From NCBI GenBank assembly GCA_934438135.1, contig CAKSBP010000023.1, positions 1-56,714 on the forward strand: 56,714 nucleotides of DNA. The letters are read 5' to 3'. The translations under genes and the position numbers were made by a program. Positions 15,876-24,458 of the stretch are shown in pieces (within the stretch, counting starts at the first letter, position 1; the number at the start of each line of letters is the position of its first letter). This DNA comes from an uncultured Clostridium sp. GTDB taxonomy: Bacteria > Bacillota > Clostridia > Lachnospirales > Lachnospiraceae. The notes below the pieces were generated by a model, which had not been told where the DNA came from, made no database searches, and was given only the letters and a program-made list of their open reading frames with translations.

Positions 15876-17061
15876 AAATTTTCGCTATTTTTGGCTTGCA
15901 TCCAATATTTCAGTAATTGGCGACTTTGTGGATGATATTGCGTTCGCTCAGCTTGTCTATGTTGTAACGAAATCGACACTCCTAACCAGCTATGTATTTG
16001 CAATAAAAATTTTATGTTCTATATGTGGCTTTTTTTCGGCAACTTTTGTGGATCGGAGTAACAAAAAAAATATTATAATCCTTTCCTCCTTGTGTCAAGG
16101 CATCGTTTTACTACTACTATTTATAATATATAATACTGGTAAAACGAACACCATCATACTACTTATTTTTGTTACCATTCAATCCATATTTAGTTCCTTT
16201 GTATCCCCAGCCAGAAATGCAATACTAGCATCTCTTGTAACAGAAGATGAAATTGTCAATGCAAGATCCTCTATCAGCATTGTCTCACAAATGATACAAT
16301 TAACTTCCTATGTTTTCTCAGGATTCTTAATCTCTGTGTTAGGAATTAAATCTGCTATCTTATTAGACTCATTTACTTTCTTTATTAGTGTTATTATTTT
16401 TATGCCAATGAAGCTGCAAATAAAAAAAGAATCCTCCGCTGGTAAACCATCATTTTTCCAAGATGTAAAAGAAGGTTTTCAATTTGTATTTACCAACAAA
16501 GCAATTTACATAATTATGATAGTAACTTTTTTAGGAAATATTTTTACATCCCCTGTCGATTCGCTTATGCCTGCATATTTTTCTCAGAACTACTATGATA
16601 AATCGGGTTATTCCATTTTTATGACTACAATTACATTAGGTAGTATTATTGGCAGTTTTTTTCTAACTAAATTTATAAATAAATATAGTAACTGCTCTCT
16701 TCTATCAATTGGTTTTCTATTCGGTGCACTTGGAATGATACTTTTATTTATCACAAAATACTTTATTCCTTTTTTAGCTGGCATATTAATTGGAATTTCT
16801 GTAGGAATTGTATCCATTATGAATGCTACAATATTACAGATTCAAACTCCTGAAAAAATGTTGGGACGAACCTTTAGTTTCTTTTCCTGTGTTACCTATA
16901 TAGCAAGTCCCCTTGGAATGATACTTGCTGGATTCATTGGTGAATATATGAAAATGAATCACGTCTTTCCTATATTTGGTTTCCTGCTTACCCTTACTAC
17001 ATGGATATCTATCAGAAACAGCTTTTTCATAAATAAATCCACATTAAAAGAAGAAAAATGA
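15850..17061 (+). CDS. MFS exporter of the RiPP cassette
   Basis: 403 residues from the ATG preceded by GAGGAATTTAAGA; an in-frame GTG at 15835 overlaps that site. The gene overlaps the enzyme gene by 26 bases, which implies translational coupling. The sequence has about twelve membrane segments and the N-terminal pattern of the macrolide-efflux type MFS group (NFRYFWLASNISVIGDFVDDIAFAQ cut short here; TFVDRSNKKNI after helix 2). It probably exports the modified peptide and may give self-resistance. No leader peptidase is encoded next to it. Confidence 0.85.
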   Translation: MKTLLLKNKNFRYFWLASNISVIGDFVDDIAFAQLVYVVTKSTLLTSYVFAIKILCSICGFFSATFVDRSNKKNIIILSSLCQGIVLLLLFIIYNTGKTNTIILLIFVTIQSIFSSFVSPARNAILASLVTEDEIVNARSSISIVSQMIQLTSYVFSGFLISVLGIKSAILLDSFTFFISVIIFMPMKLQIKKESSAGKPSFFQDVKEGFQFVFTNKAIYIIMIVTFLGNIFTSPVDSLMPAYFSQNYYDKSGYSIFMTTITLGSIIGSFFLTKFINKYSNCSLLSIGFLFGALGMILLFITKYFIPFLAGILIGISVGIVSIMNATILQIQTPEKMLGRTFSFFSCVTYIASPLGMILAGFIGEYMKMNHVFPIFGFLLTLTTWISIRNSFFINKSTLKEEK

Positions 17062-17067
17062 TAAGCC

Positions 17068-17107
17068 AAACCTCGGTCCCATATAATAAAATGGGTTCCG
17101 AGGTTTT
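17068..17107. terminator. bidirectional terminator
   Basis: AAACCTCGG-t-CCCAT pairs with ATGGG-tt-CCGAGGTTT and is followed by T's, between the convergent MFS and dehydrogenase genes. Confidence 0.8.
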
Positions 17108-17117
17108 GTAAATACTC

Positions 17118-18161
17118 TCATACAGATCTCTTTTCTATATTAGGCAGATTTTCATATCGAATCACCACATTCAGCGAATGTTCTACATCTGCCGCCCGCT
17201 CAATTGCTTCCGGCAGTTCTTCCCAAGAATATTCATCTGTAACAATCGACTCAATATCCCATCTCCCACTTTCCATCATCGCCATAACATCTCTGACATC
17301 CTGTGGCATATAGCCGCCGCTTCCAATCAATTCGTGCTGGGCAAATGTCATATGCAGAATATCAACCGGACGCATTCCTGCAAGTACTGCTACCACTACC
17401 ATACGACAACCTATCTTCCCAATTTTCTGCCATTCTTCTAAAATAGCTGGTCCCCCTGCTGCATCAACATAAATATCCACATCCGCCGTCATTCCAGATA
17501 AACTGCTGGCTTCTCCAAAATACTCTTTCGCTTTTTCCTGTAAATCCTCTCTGCCATTATTGCAGACAGCAAATCCCAGGCCTTTTGCCTTTTCCAAACG
17601 AAAATCCGAATGGTCACAAATCATAACCTTCTCACAGCCGAAGAACTGTAATGCAATTGCTGCCGCAATTCCAATTGTCCCTGCACCATAAACAACCGCC
17701 TTTTCTCCTAGTTTTGGTCTTCCCCTTCTGGCAGCCCTGCATCCTACTGTAAACGGCTCAATTAAGCTCGCCACTTTAGAGGAAATCTTATCACTTACCG
17801 GATAAACCACTCTGTCACGCTTTGCATTTGGAATCAGAACATATTCCGAAAAACCTCCCACCGTTCCAGCACGTTTCGTATCCCCTTTTGCAAGTCTTGG
17901 ATACGGATAAACTCGTTCTCCTACTTTGATATCTGTTACATTTTTTCCCACCTGGACAACTTCGGAAACCATCTCATGTCCGAATTCCCCACCAATATCG
18001 ATTTTATGCCCAAGGCCAGGTCCTTTTGTATAAACAGCAGCATCCGTTCCGCAGATGCTGGCATAAATGTTTTTCACTACAATGTCATTCTCTCCTGCTA
18101 TTGGTGTTTCCAACTCCGCCATTTCAATATTTCCTTTTCCCCAATATAATGCTGCTCTCAT
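17118..18161 (-). CDS. zinc-type alcohol/polyol dehydrogenase
   Basis: 347 residues of the medium-chain dehydrogenase family. The catalytic zinc site is seen in SICGTDAAVYTKG and GGEFGHEM, and the Rossmann fold in VYGAGTIGIAAAIALQFFG. The four-cysteine structural zinc lobe found in many relatives is replaced by RVYPYPRLAKGDTKRAG. The closest types by pattern are sorbitol/threonine dehydrogenase-like enzymes; the substrate cannot be told. The gene is divergent from a TetR regulator, with matching inverted repeats near each start. Confidence 0.85.
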   Translation of the reverse strand: MRAALYWGKGNIEMAELETPIAGENDIVVKNIYASICGTDAAVYTKGPGLGHKIDIGGEFGHEMVSEVVQVGKNVTDIKVGERVYPYPRLAKGDTKRAGTVGGFSEYVLIPNAKRDRVVYPVSDKISSKVASLIEPFTVGCRAARRGRPKLGEKAVVYGAGTIGIAAAIALQFFGCEKVMICDHSDFRLEKAKGLGFAVCNNGREDLQEKAKEYFGEASSLSGMTADVDIYVDAAGGPAILEEWQKIGKIGCRMVVVAVLAGMRPVDILHMTFAQHELIGSGGYMPQDVRDVMAMMESGRWDIESIVTDEYSWEELPEAIERAADVEHSLNVVIRYENLPNIEKRSV

Positions 18162-18178
18162 TTTCTACTTCCTTTCTT

Positions 18179-18270
18179 TTATTCCAACACTTGTTTTATT
18201 AATATGTTTTTAGTATACTATCTAAAAAGAGTTTCAACAACCATCAATCTTTCCTCCTGTGTTGGAATAA
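18179..18270. promoter_or_regulatory. paired 12-bp inverted repeats between dehydrogenase and TetR
   Basis: TTATTCCAACAC at 18179-18190 and GTGTTGGAATAA at 18259-18270 are perfect reverse complements 68 bases apart. Each copy lies close to the start of one of the two divergent genes. They are good candidates for binding sites of the TetR regulator at 18284. Confidence 0.55.
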
Positions 18271-18283
18271 TGAAAGGAATCCT

Positions 18284-18844
18284 ATGAATACAAAAAATAA
18301 CCAGCGCTATAAAGCTACCGAAACATTGCTTATGGATACTCTTATGGAACTGATTGAACAGAAAGAAATTTCCCGTATAACCGTTCGTGATATCTGTAAT
18401 CTTTCCAAAATAAATCGTTCTACATTTTATGCCCATTTTGAAAATATTGCAGATATGCTGAAGAAAATGGACGTACAGATGCGCAAAGAACTTGTTTCCT
18501 CTTTTCCTTCTGCTAATTACAAGCAGCTGTATGAAAGCGGTGCATTTTTGGTACCTTTTTTAGCCTTTGTCAAAAAACACCAGACCTTTTACCGTGCCTG
18601 TCTCACCACAAGAACTGACTTTCCCATTGCAGACGGCTATGATTCCTTGATGAATCTGGTAGTTCGTCCAATCTGTCAGGATGTTGGTATCACATCCGAA
18701 CAGCAGATTTATTACTCCCTGACTTTTTACCAGGCTGGATTCACTATGGTTTTAAAGAACTGGGTTTTAAATGGCTGTAAAGATAGTATTGACGATATTG
18801 CACGATACTTAAAAACTTGTATGAAATTTCCCCTTGAAAAATAG
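18284..18844 (+). CDS. TetR/AcrR-type transcriptional regulator
   Basis: 186 residues; the start follows AAAGGAATCCT. The N-terminal helix-turn-helix is clear (EISRITVRDICNLSKINRST then FYAHFENIADML). The C-terminal half resembles the TetR_C domain common in Firmicutes (HQTFYRACLTTR, FTMVLKNWVLNGCKDS). It probably represses the divergent dehydrogenase gene and itself. Confidence 0.85.
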   Translation: MNTKNNQRYKATETLLMDTLMELIEQKEISRITVRDICNLSKINRSTFYAHFENIADMLKKMDVQMRKELVSSFPSANYKQLYESGAFLVPFLAFVKKHQTFYRACLTTRTDFPIADGYDSLMNLVVRPICQDVGITSEQQIYYSLTFYQAGFTMVLKNWVLNGCKDSIDDIARYLKTCMKFPLEK

Positions 18845-18845
18845 A

Positions 18846-18884
18846 ATGAGGCAAAGACTATTTTCTACGTCGTCTTTGCCTCAT
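18846..18884. terminator. terminator between TetR and YhgE genes
   Basis: Perfect 13-bp stem ATGAGGCAAAGAC / GTCTTTGCCTCAT located just after the TetR stop; it lies between convergent genes. Confidence 0.6.
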
Positions 18885-18929
18885 CTATTGATTACAATTA
18901 TGATAGCACAATAGCAAATTGAAGAAAAA

Positions 18930-21134
18930 CTATTCTACAGCACCCTCCAGCTCATATTCCATTTCTTCTACATCTTCATTCTTCTTCACATCATACCAGA
19001 AATATCCTACTGTCATTACAATAAAGATTACCGTAACCGCTAACAGGAAGTACAGATGGCTTTCGGCCCCTGTTCCGCCTCCAACACCAATACGAAACGC
19101 TTTGATTGCATGAGTATATGGAAGATAATTTGTAATCTTTTCTACAAAGGAGCCAGATAATTCTACTGGATAGGTTCCCGCGGATGCAGATAACTGAAGC
19201 ACCATCAGAATTAAAATAAAGTAAGAAGCAGCTTTTCCAAATACTACATTTAAAAAGTACACAATACTGATAAAAGCAGCACTTGCAATACAAGCTGTTA
19301 AAATGACCAGTCCGATATTTTCTGGTTTAAATCCGTTAATATAACGAAGAGCGAATACCATCACTACAGACCAGATACAGGAGACCGGGAACATAACGCT
19401 CGCCTTGGAAAGCCAAAGGGTAAATCCATTCTTCGCTTTCTTCTTGGAGGATTTCAATGGATAAATCATGCAGAATCCCATTGCTCCAATCCAGCTGGCA
19501 ACCGCCATCATATAACAAGCCATGGCATGTCCGTTATTTGGCACGGAAGTCACCTGTGTTTCTTTGGACTCTACCGGTGCAGCGAACATTTCATAGGTAT
19601 CGTCTGATACTGTTTTAATAGAATCATCTAATGTATCACCTGCATCAGACAGGTTGTCCTTTAAAGTACCAGCACCCTTTACTGCACTGTCAAGTCCATC
19701 TGTTAGGGATAAGGTTCCATCATATAACTTATCTACACCTTCTATAATCTGATTTGCTCCATCGTTTAAAGAAGACACACCCTTTTTCAGATCTCTTTTC
19801 TTTGAATCAAGCTTTTTTGTTCCATCGGCAAGAGTAGATGCGCCTGTACTCAGTTCATTTGCTCCTTTAGATAACTCAGACACAGAGGATGATAATTTGG
19901 AGAATACAGGTCCATAAGAAGACATGCTTGTATTCACTTGTTCTATAACCCCTTGAGCACCAGAAACAGCTGCCGTTCCTGCTACAGTTGACATCGTTGA
20001 GGATACTGAATTAGAAATTGCATTGGTAATAGAAGCTCCTGTAATATTTCCCGCTGCTCCATTTAAGGAAGAAGAAATAATTCCAGTTACCAGGCTTTCT
20101 GCCTGTTCCTTTGTATATCCTGCCATTGTCAGCACCGTTACCATCTGTTTTACGTTGCTGTCATTTAATACTGCGGTAGAAATGGTACTAATCGTTGTCT
20201 GTGATGTTAATGTTCCATTAATACTGGATGCTACTGCACTTCCAATTCCCTTGGAAAGCTTATCTGCATATGGGCTTACTGCTCCAGATGCCGTACTGGA
20301 AATCGTCTTTTTCTGTGCTTCGGTTAACGCAATTTCCGGAAGTGAAATTCCAGCTGCTGCATCATTTAATTTAGAAAGTCCAGCTGCTAACGTTCCAGCT
20401 CCTGTGGCTAATTTCTTTGCTCCTGTATTTACTGTGCCAACTCCATCCAGATACGTATCCAGTCCATCCGAAAATGTATGGATTCCATCGGTGAAAGTCA
20501 GCATACTGTTAGAAAGTTTAGAAAGTCCATCACGTACTTCGCTATTTCCATCCGAAATCATTTTCAGACCGTCTTCCAATTCAGAACTTCCATCCGCTGC
20601 TTCGTAAAAGCCGTCATTAATTTCTTTAAGCTTATCGAATACTGTTTCCGCATAGGTTTTTGTTACTGTTGCAGAAACATTTTTCTGGATCGTTTGAAGA
20701 GCACTTGAACTCATTTTGCTGGCAATATAGTTCGTTCCTGGATTTGTATCATATTTTAAAACCATTTTTTCTGGATTTTTGTCGAGAAGTGTAATTGCAT
20801 TATTAGAAAAGTTTTCTGGAATGGTAATTACCATATAGTAATCACCATCTTTAAGACCTGCCTCAGCAGCTTCTTTGCTTACAAAAGAAAAGTCCAGAGA
20901 ATCCTTTTCCCGTAAATTTTCTACGAGTTCTTCTCCGACATTGACATTTTTGTCTTTATAAGTTACTGGTTTATCAAGATTTACAATTGCCACTGGCAGA
21001 TTTTCTACTTTTCCATATGGGTCCCACATGGAGCCTAAAAATAATGTGGTGTAAATCGTAGGAACTGTGATAATGGCAACTAATGCAATAATTAGAAACC
21101 TGTTTTTAAATAAATTTTTCCATTCCTGTATCAT
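18930..21134 (-). CDS. YhgE/Pip-domain membrane protein
   Basis: 734 residues from the ATG; a GTG one codon earlier at 21137 is equally possible because AAAGGAG lies 7 bases from it. An N-terminal membrane segment (NRFLIIALVAIITVPTIYTTLF) is followed by the conserved WDPYGKVENLPVAIVNLDK. A long extracellular part has repeated coiled heptad-like units (LSKGANELSTGASTLADGTK type). Four or five C-terminal membrane segments follow. The family includes phage receptor Pip and components linked to type VII secretion. The divergent TetR gene and operators match the usual arrangement of these proteins. Confidence 0.9.
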   Translation of the reverse strand: MIQEWKNLFKNRFLIIALVAIITVPTIYTTLFLGSMWDPYGKVENLPVAIVNLDKPVTYKDKNVNVGEELVENLREKDSLDFSFVSKEAAEAGLKDGDYYMVITIPENFSNNAITLLDKNPEKMVLKYDTNPGTNYIASKMSSSALQTIQKNVSATVTKTYAETVFDKLKEINDGFYEAADGSSELEDGLKMISDGNSEVRDGLSKLSNSMLTFTDGIHTFSDGLDTYLDGVGTVNTGAKKLATGAGTLAAGLSKLNDAAAGISLPEIALTEAQKKTISSTASGAVSPYADKLSKGIGSAVASSINGTLTSQTTISTISTAVLNDSNVKQMVTVLTMAGYTKEQAESLVTGIISSSLNGAAGNITGASITNAISNSVSSTMSTVAGTAAVSGAQGVIEQVNTSMSSYGPVFSKLSSSVSELSKGANELSTGASTLADGTKKLDSKKRDLKKGVSSLNDGANQIIEGVDKLYDGTLSLTDGLDSAVKGAGTLKDNLSDAGDTLDDSIKTVSDDTYEMFAAPVESKETQVTSVPNNGHAMACYMMAVASWIGAMGFCMIYPLKSSKKKAKNGFTLWLSKASVMFPVSCIWSVVMVFALRYINGFKPENIGLVILTACIASAAFISIVYFLNVVFGKAASYFILILMVLQLSASAGTYPVELSGSFVEKITNYLPYTHAIKAFRIGVGGGTGAESHLYFLLAVTVIFIVMTVGYFWYDVKKNEDVEEMEYELEGAVE

Positions 21135-21163
21135 CACAAAATAACTCCTTTCTCATAATTTAA

Positions 21164-21178
21164 ACAACATTGTGTTGT
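21164..21178. promoter_or_regulatory. TetR operator copy 1
   Basis: ACAACA-ttg-TGTTGT, a perfect 15-base palindromic site 30 bases upstream of the YhgE start. It has the same form as the site at 21333. Confidence 0.65.
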
Positions 21179-21332
21179 ATAAAATTTATTATTCTATATT
21201 TTATAAATTTCGCAGATAAAAACAACCATTAATCTTGTTTACTTTGTCGGATAATCAACACTATTTTAAAATTTGTTGATGACTTTATAATTTTTTAGGA
21301 ATTATCCTGGTAATACACACCATTTCTACAAA

Positions 21333-21372
21333 ACAACACGGTGTTGCATTTTGTTTTTCGTTGTGTTATATT
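21333..21372 (+). promoter_or_regulatory. TetR operator copy 2 overlapping the regulator promoter
   Basis: ACAACA-cgg-TGTTGC at 21333-21347 overlaps a -35 box TTGCAT (21344-21349), which is 17 bases from a -10 box TATATT (21367-21372). Binding there would block transcription of the TetR gene, giving autorepression. Confidence 0.7.
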
Positions 21373-21406
21373 GGAAAACAGCTTTAAAATAAAGGAGGTT
21401 TCCAAT

Positions 21407-22000
21407 ATGGAACAACCAACTGACCGACGTGCAAGGAAATCTCAATCTGCTCTAAAAAAAGCACTGTATACCCTGCTGCACACTAAGAAAATTAATCAGA
21501 TTACCGTAAAAGAACTGGTAGAAGCTGCAGATTTAAACCGCTCTACATTTTATCATTATTATAAAGATGTACCGGATATGATGGAACAGCTGGAACAGGA
21601 ATTATATTCGGAATTTAAGATGATTATACAAACCTATCTTTCAAAAGAACATGCTGCTTCCTGTTTATCTGATAATTCTGTTTTTTTCTTCACAGAAATC
21701 TGTCAGGTCATGCAGAAAAATTCCCGATTATGCGAAATTATTCTTCAGAATAATGGAGATCTTTCCTTTCTTGTAAAAATGGAGGATTTAATTGCAGAAA
21801 ATATTGATGGTTCCTTGGCAAAGCTATTAACCCTATGCGAACAAAACTGGCATCTTGCAGCCTTCTTTAAAAGTGGATGCATTGGTGTTTTAAGGAACTG
21901 GATGCTACGTGATTTTGCCGGAGAACCTTCTGAAATTGCAGAAATGATTTATGAATTCGGAAAAAGCTTACTGGAGACGCATAATAAACTGATGGAATAA
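21407..22000 (+). CDS. TetR-type regulator of the YhgE gene
   Basis: 197 residues from an ATG preceded by AAAGGAGGTTTCCAAT; a longer reading from 21341 includes the promoter and is not credible. The helix-turn-helix is KINQITVKELVEAADLNRST followed by FYHYYKDVPDMMEQL. The C-terminal domain ends with FKSGCIGVLRNWMLRDFAGEP, similar to the other TetR regulator in this window. Two copies of a palindrome in the divergent gap are its likely targets. Confidence 0.85.
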   Translation: MEQPTDRRARKSQSALKKALYTLLHTKKINQITVKELVEAADLNRSTFYHYYKDVPDMMEQLEQELYSEFKMIIQTYLSKEHAASCLSDNSVFFFTEICQVMQKNSRLCEIILQNNGDLSFLVKMEDLIAENIDGSLAKLLTLCEQNWHLAAFFKSGCIGVLRNWMLRDFAGEPSEIAEMIYEFGKSLLETHNKLME

Positions 22001-22062
22001 AAATGTTTTTTCCAGAAATTTTCTCTAATTTAATTTCTTTACTTTTTTATCAGTCAAGACAT

Positions 22063-22098
22063 AAGCAGGCTGCTCTAGTATTTCAGAGCAGCCTGCTT
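22063..22098. terminator. terminator at the end of the NRPS operon
   Basis: Perfect 14-bp stem AAGCAGGCTGCTCT / AGAGCAGCCTGCTT with an 8-base loop, between the convergent TetR and DUF1611-like genes. The T-tails are weak on both sides. Confidence 0.65.
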
Positions 22099-22105
22099 AA
22101 AAACT

Positions 22106-23173
22106 TTATGGAATCATATCTATTAATTTTTCTATTTCCGCAATTTTTTCAATCCGTCTCACACCAAACTTCTGTTTTAATTCTTCTTTTCTTACCAAAA
22201 TTTCTTTTTCCGTTTTTATTTCGTATTCACCATATCCAGTTTCTATTTTATCCGGCAATAAAAAGGCTGCCGGCTTTTTTCCATTACAGTAGATACGAAT
22301 TAAATCCATACAGTTTCTAATTTTTTCGTCATCATCATATCCAACAATCAGGAAAGCCAGGTCTGGATTAAATTCTACCAGATTAGATAATTTTAATAAA
22401 TTAGAGTAAATGATATCATCTTTAGTATACCCCAGTGCACCTTGAGATGCCATAATTGTGACATCATTTCCATCCAGTTCTGACTTTTCTGCCATTGCAC
22501 TTATGTAAGCATTATATTGGATTGGATTATGAGAAAGAACCGCTAGATAACGAAGGGGATCCACATCATACTGCCCGAACAGCCTTGCGGTTGGCTCTGT
22601 AATCAATGCCCCAGCTTTCCTTCCCTGCTGCTTCAAAGCACGCAGCAGATACATTTGTGTGGTAAACTTTCCAATACATGGTCTGGTTGCATAAATGCCA
22701 ATCCGTACAGCCGCCAGCTTCACTGGATGATTCCTCATTTCTTCAATTGTTTTCAAAATTTCTTCTTTTGTCTCTGTAAATAATTTAACCACAATCCTAT
22801 TTTTCTGAAGCCACCCTAGCATTTCTTTATCCTTAATCTCATGGATACTGATAATAGAAATACCTAAATCAGACGCTTTCTTTACAACCTCTTTCCATCG
22901 TCCTGTCAAATTATATTTTTCAAATACCTCATTTAAATGAAACATAGGTGAACCAGAATCTGTTAGAATTAATGTATCAATATGCTCCAGTGCTTGTACA
23001 AAATCATCCTGTATACTTACTCCCATATGATTTCCATCTACTACTTCACCAGCATCTTCTCCTACATGAACTGTAAAATCAATAACCGATGCAATTTTAA
23101 AATCCAGCAGTTCCCGAAAACGAATCAGTCCCTGTGATATTTTATTAAATGGATATACAGCTGCCTTCTTCAT
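22106..23173 (-). CDS. DUF1611-like P-loop protein, copy 1
   Basis: 355 residues from the ATG after GGAGGAAATAAAG; longer readings run into the upstream gene. The N-terminal part (about 1-130) looks Rossmann-like (HIDTLILTDSGSP, LGISIISIHEI). The C-terminal part has a P-loop-like GIYATRPCIGKFTTQMYLLRA and FLIVGYDDDEKIRNCMDLIR. This matches the DUF1611 architecture (PF17396 then PF07755), with divergence. Some DUF1611 proteins are reported as D-glutamate N-acetyltransferases (DgcN). A close paralogue lies at 38470 at the other side of the NRPS genes. It is the last gene of the operon, 14 bases after the exporter. A role in tailoring or supplying a D-Glu unit is inference. Confidence 0.65.
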   Translation of the reverse strand: MKKAAVYPFNKISQGLIRFRELLDFKIASVIDFTVHVGEDAGEVVDGNHMGVSIQDDFVQALEHIDTLILTDSGSPMFHLNEVFEKYNLTGRWKEVVKKASDLGISIISIHEIKDKEMLGWLQKNRIVVKLFTETKEEILKTIEEMRNHPVKLAAVRIGIYATRPCIGKFTTQMYLLRALKQQGRKAGALITEPTARLFGQYDVDPLRYLAVLSHNPIQYNAYISAMAEKSELDGNDVTIMASQGALGYTKDDIIYSNLLKLSNLVEFNPDLAFLIVGYDDDEKIRNCMDLIRIYCNGKKPAAFLLPDKIETGYGEYEIKTEKEILVRKEELKQKFGVRRIEKIAEIEKLIDMIP

Positions 23174-23187
23174 CTTTATTTCCTCCT

Positions 23188-24456
23188 TTATTCCTCTTCT
23201 AATGTGGATATAAACATCTGAAAAACCTTGTTTTTCTTTAAAAAAATACACAAAATAAACGTAATAACTCCTATGCACAGTAACAGCACATCCCATCGTA
23301 CTTGTTCCAAAATTCCTCCGAATATCCAAAGTCCAATCGTACTAACAAGCATTGTTGTAATGTTAAATAATGCATATACCCGCCCTCTTAATTCCTCCGG
23401 TATCTGGATTTGAAAATATGTATACAATGGAACGTTCATCATAACGTTAAAAATTCCAAAACCAATAAGCAGCAGACTGAAAATCAAAGCAATTGCCCAT
23501 TTAGACTGCATCATAGAAAGCGGAAGTTCTGGAAAACAAAACAGTAGAATAATAACTGCCTGTATCTGCATAAGCACAAAACAATATTTAATCAGATGAA
23601 AGGTATTCTTCTTTATCGACATGAAAAAACCACCTATAATTGCCCCTGCTGCCCAGGCTCCCTGAATAACAGATAATTGAACTCCCGATACTTTCAGCAC
23701 ATTATAATTAATATACGGAATCAACAGGGAACCAAGTGGTGTAATCAGTAACGTAACCAAAATAATCATTTTCAGAAAAAATGTGGTTGTCTTATCTGTT
23801 TTGATATAAGAACATCCTGTTTTTACTCCCAGCAGATATCCTTTCACTCCTTCTGGCGCTGGCATTTCTGTCTGAGAAGATTCCATAACAATAAACATTT
23901 CTGAAATTCCTGATAAAAGAAAGGAAATCCCATCTATTAGAAAAATGTAGAAAAGGCCAATCTTATCATATGCCACCGCACCCACTACCGGTCCCAGTAT
24001 ATTAATCAGTGAACCAATTGTTGATGAAATGGAATTTGCTCTTGCTGTATTTTTCTCCCCGACAATTTTAGGAACAGCTGTCATAATGGCTAATCCGAAA
24101 AATGACTGGGTTATGGATAATATAATTTTATAAATAATCAAAAGCAGGATGCTGGTAGGTGCAAACTGGAAGAAACACATAAAGGTCAACACGGCCGTGC
24201 CACTAATTAAGTCCGTTGCTACAATAATTTTTTTCTTGTCATGCATATCCGCAAAAGAACCTGCTACCAGACTGACAAACATGTTGGGAATAATAGAAAA
24301 GCTTAATACCAGAGAAAAGGCTGCTGCTGATTTTGTAAAATCCAACACGTACAGACTTAGGGCAAATCCGAACACAGAAGAGCCAAGTTCTGATACAAAA
24401 CGACCACATATCAGCAAAATAAAATTCAACCGATAATTTATTTTCTTTTCCTGCAT
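23188..24456 (-). CDS. MFS exporter of the NRPS cluster
   Basis: 422 residues from the ATG preceded by AAAGGAGTTTGAAC; it begins 2 bases after the NRPS stop. About twelve membrane segments are visible, with the macrolide-efflux type MFS start (FILLICGRFVSELGSSVFGF) and SFADMHDKKKIIVATD after helix 2. It is the only transporter in the operon and very likely exports the nonribosomal product. Confidence 0.85.
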   Translation of the reverse strand: MQEKKINYRLNFILLICGRFVSELGSSVFGFALSLYVLDFTKSAAAFSLVLSFSIIPNMFVSLVAGSFADMHDKKKIIVATDLISGTAVLTFMCFFQFAPTSILLLIIYKIILSITQSFFGLAIMTAVPKIVGEKNTARANSISSTIGSLINILGPVVGAVAYDKIGLFYIFLIDGISFLLSGISEMFIVMESSQTEMPAPEGVKGYLLGVKTGCSYIKTDKTTTFFLKMIILVTLLITPLGSLLIPYINYNVLKVSGVQLSVIQGAWAAGAIIGGFFMSIKKNTFHLIKYCFVLMQIQAVIILLFCFPELPLSMMQSKWAIALIFSLLLIGFGIFNVMMNVPLYTYFQIQIPEELRGRVYALFNITTMLVSTIGLWIFGGILEQVRWDVLLLCIGVITFILCIFLKKNKVFQMFISTLEEE

Positions 24457-24458
24457 GT

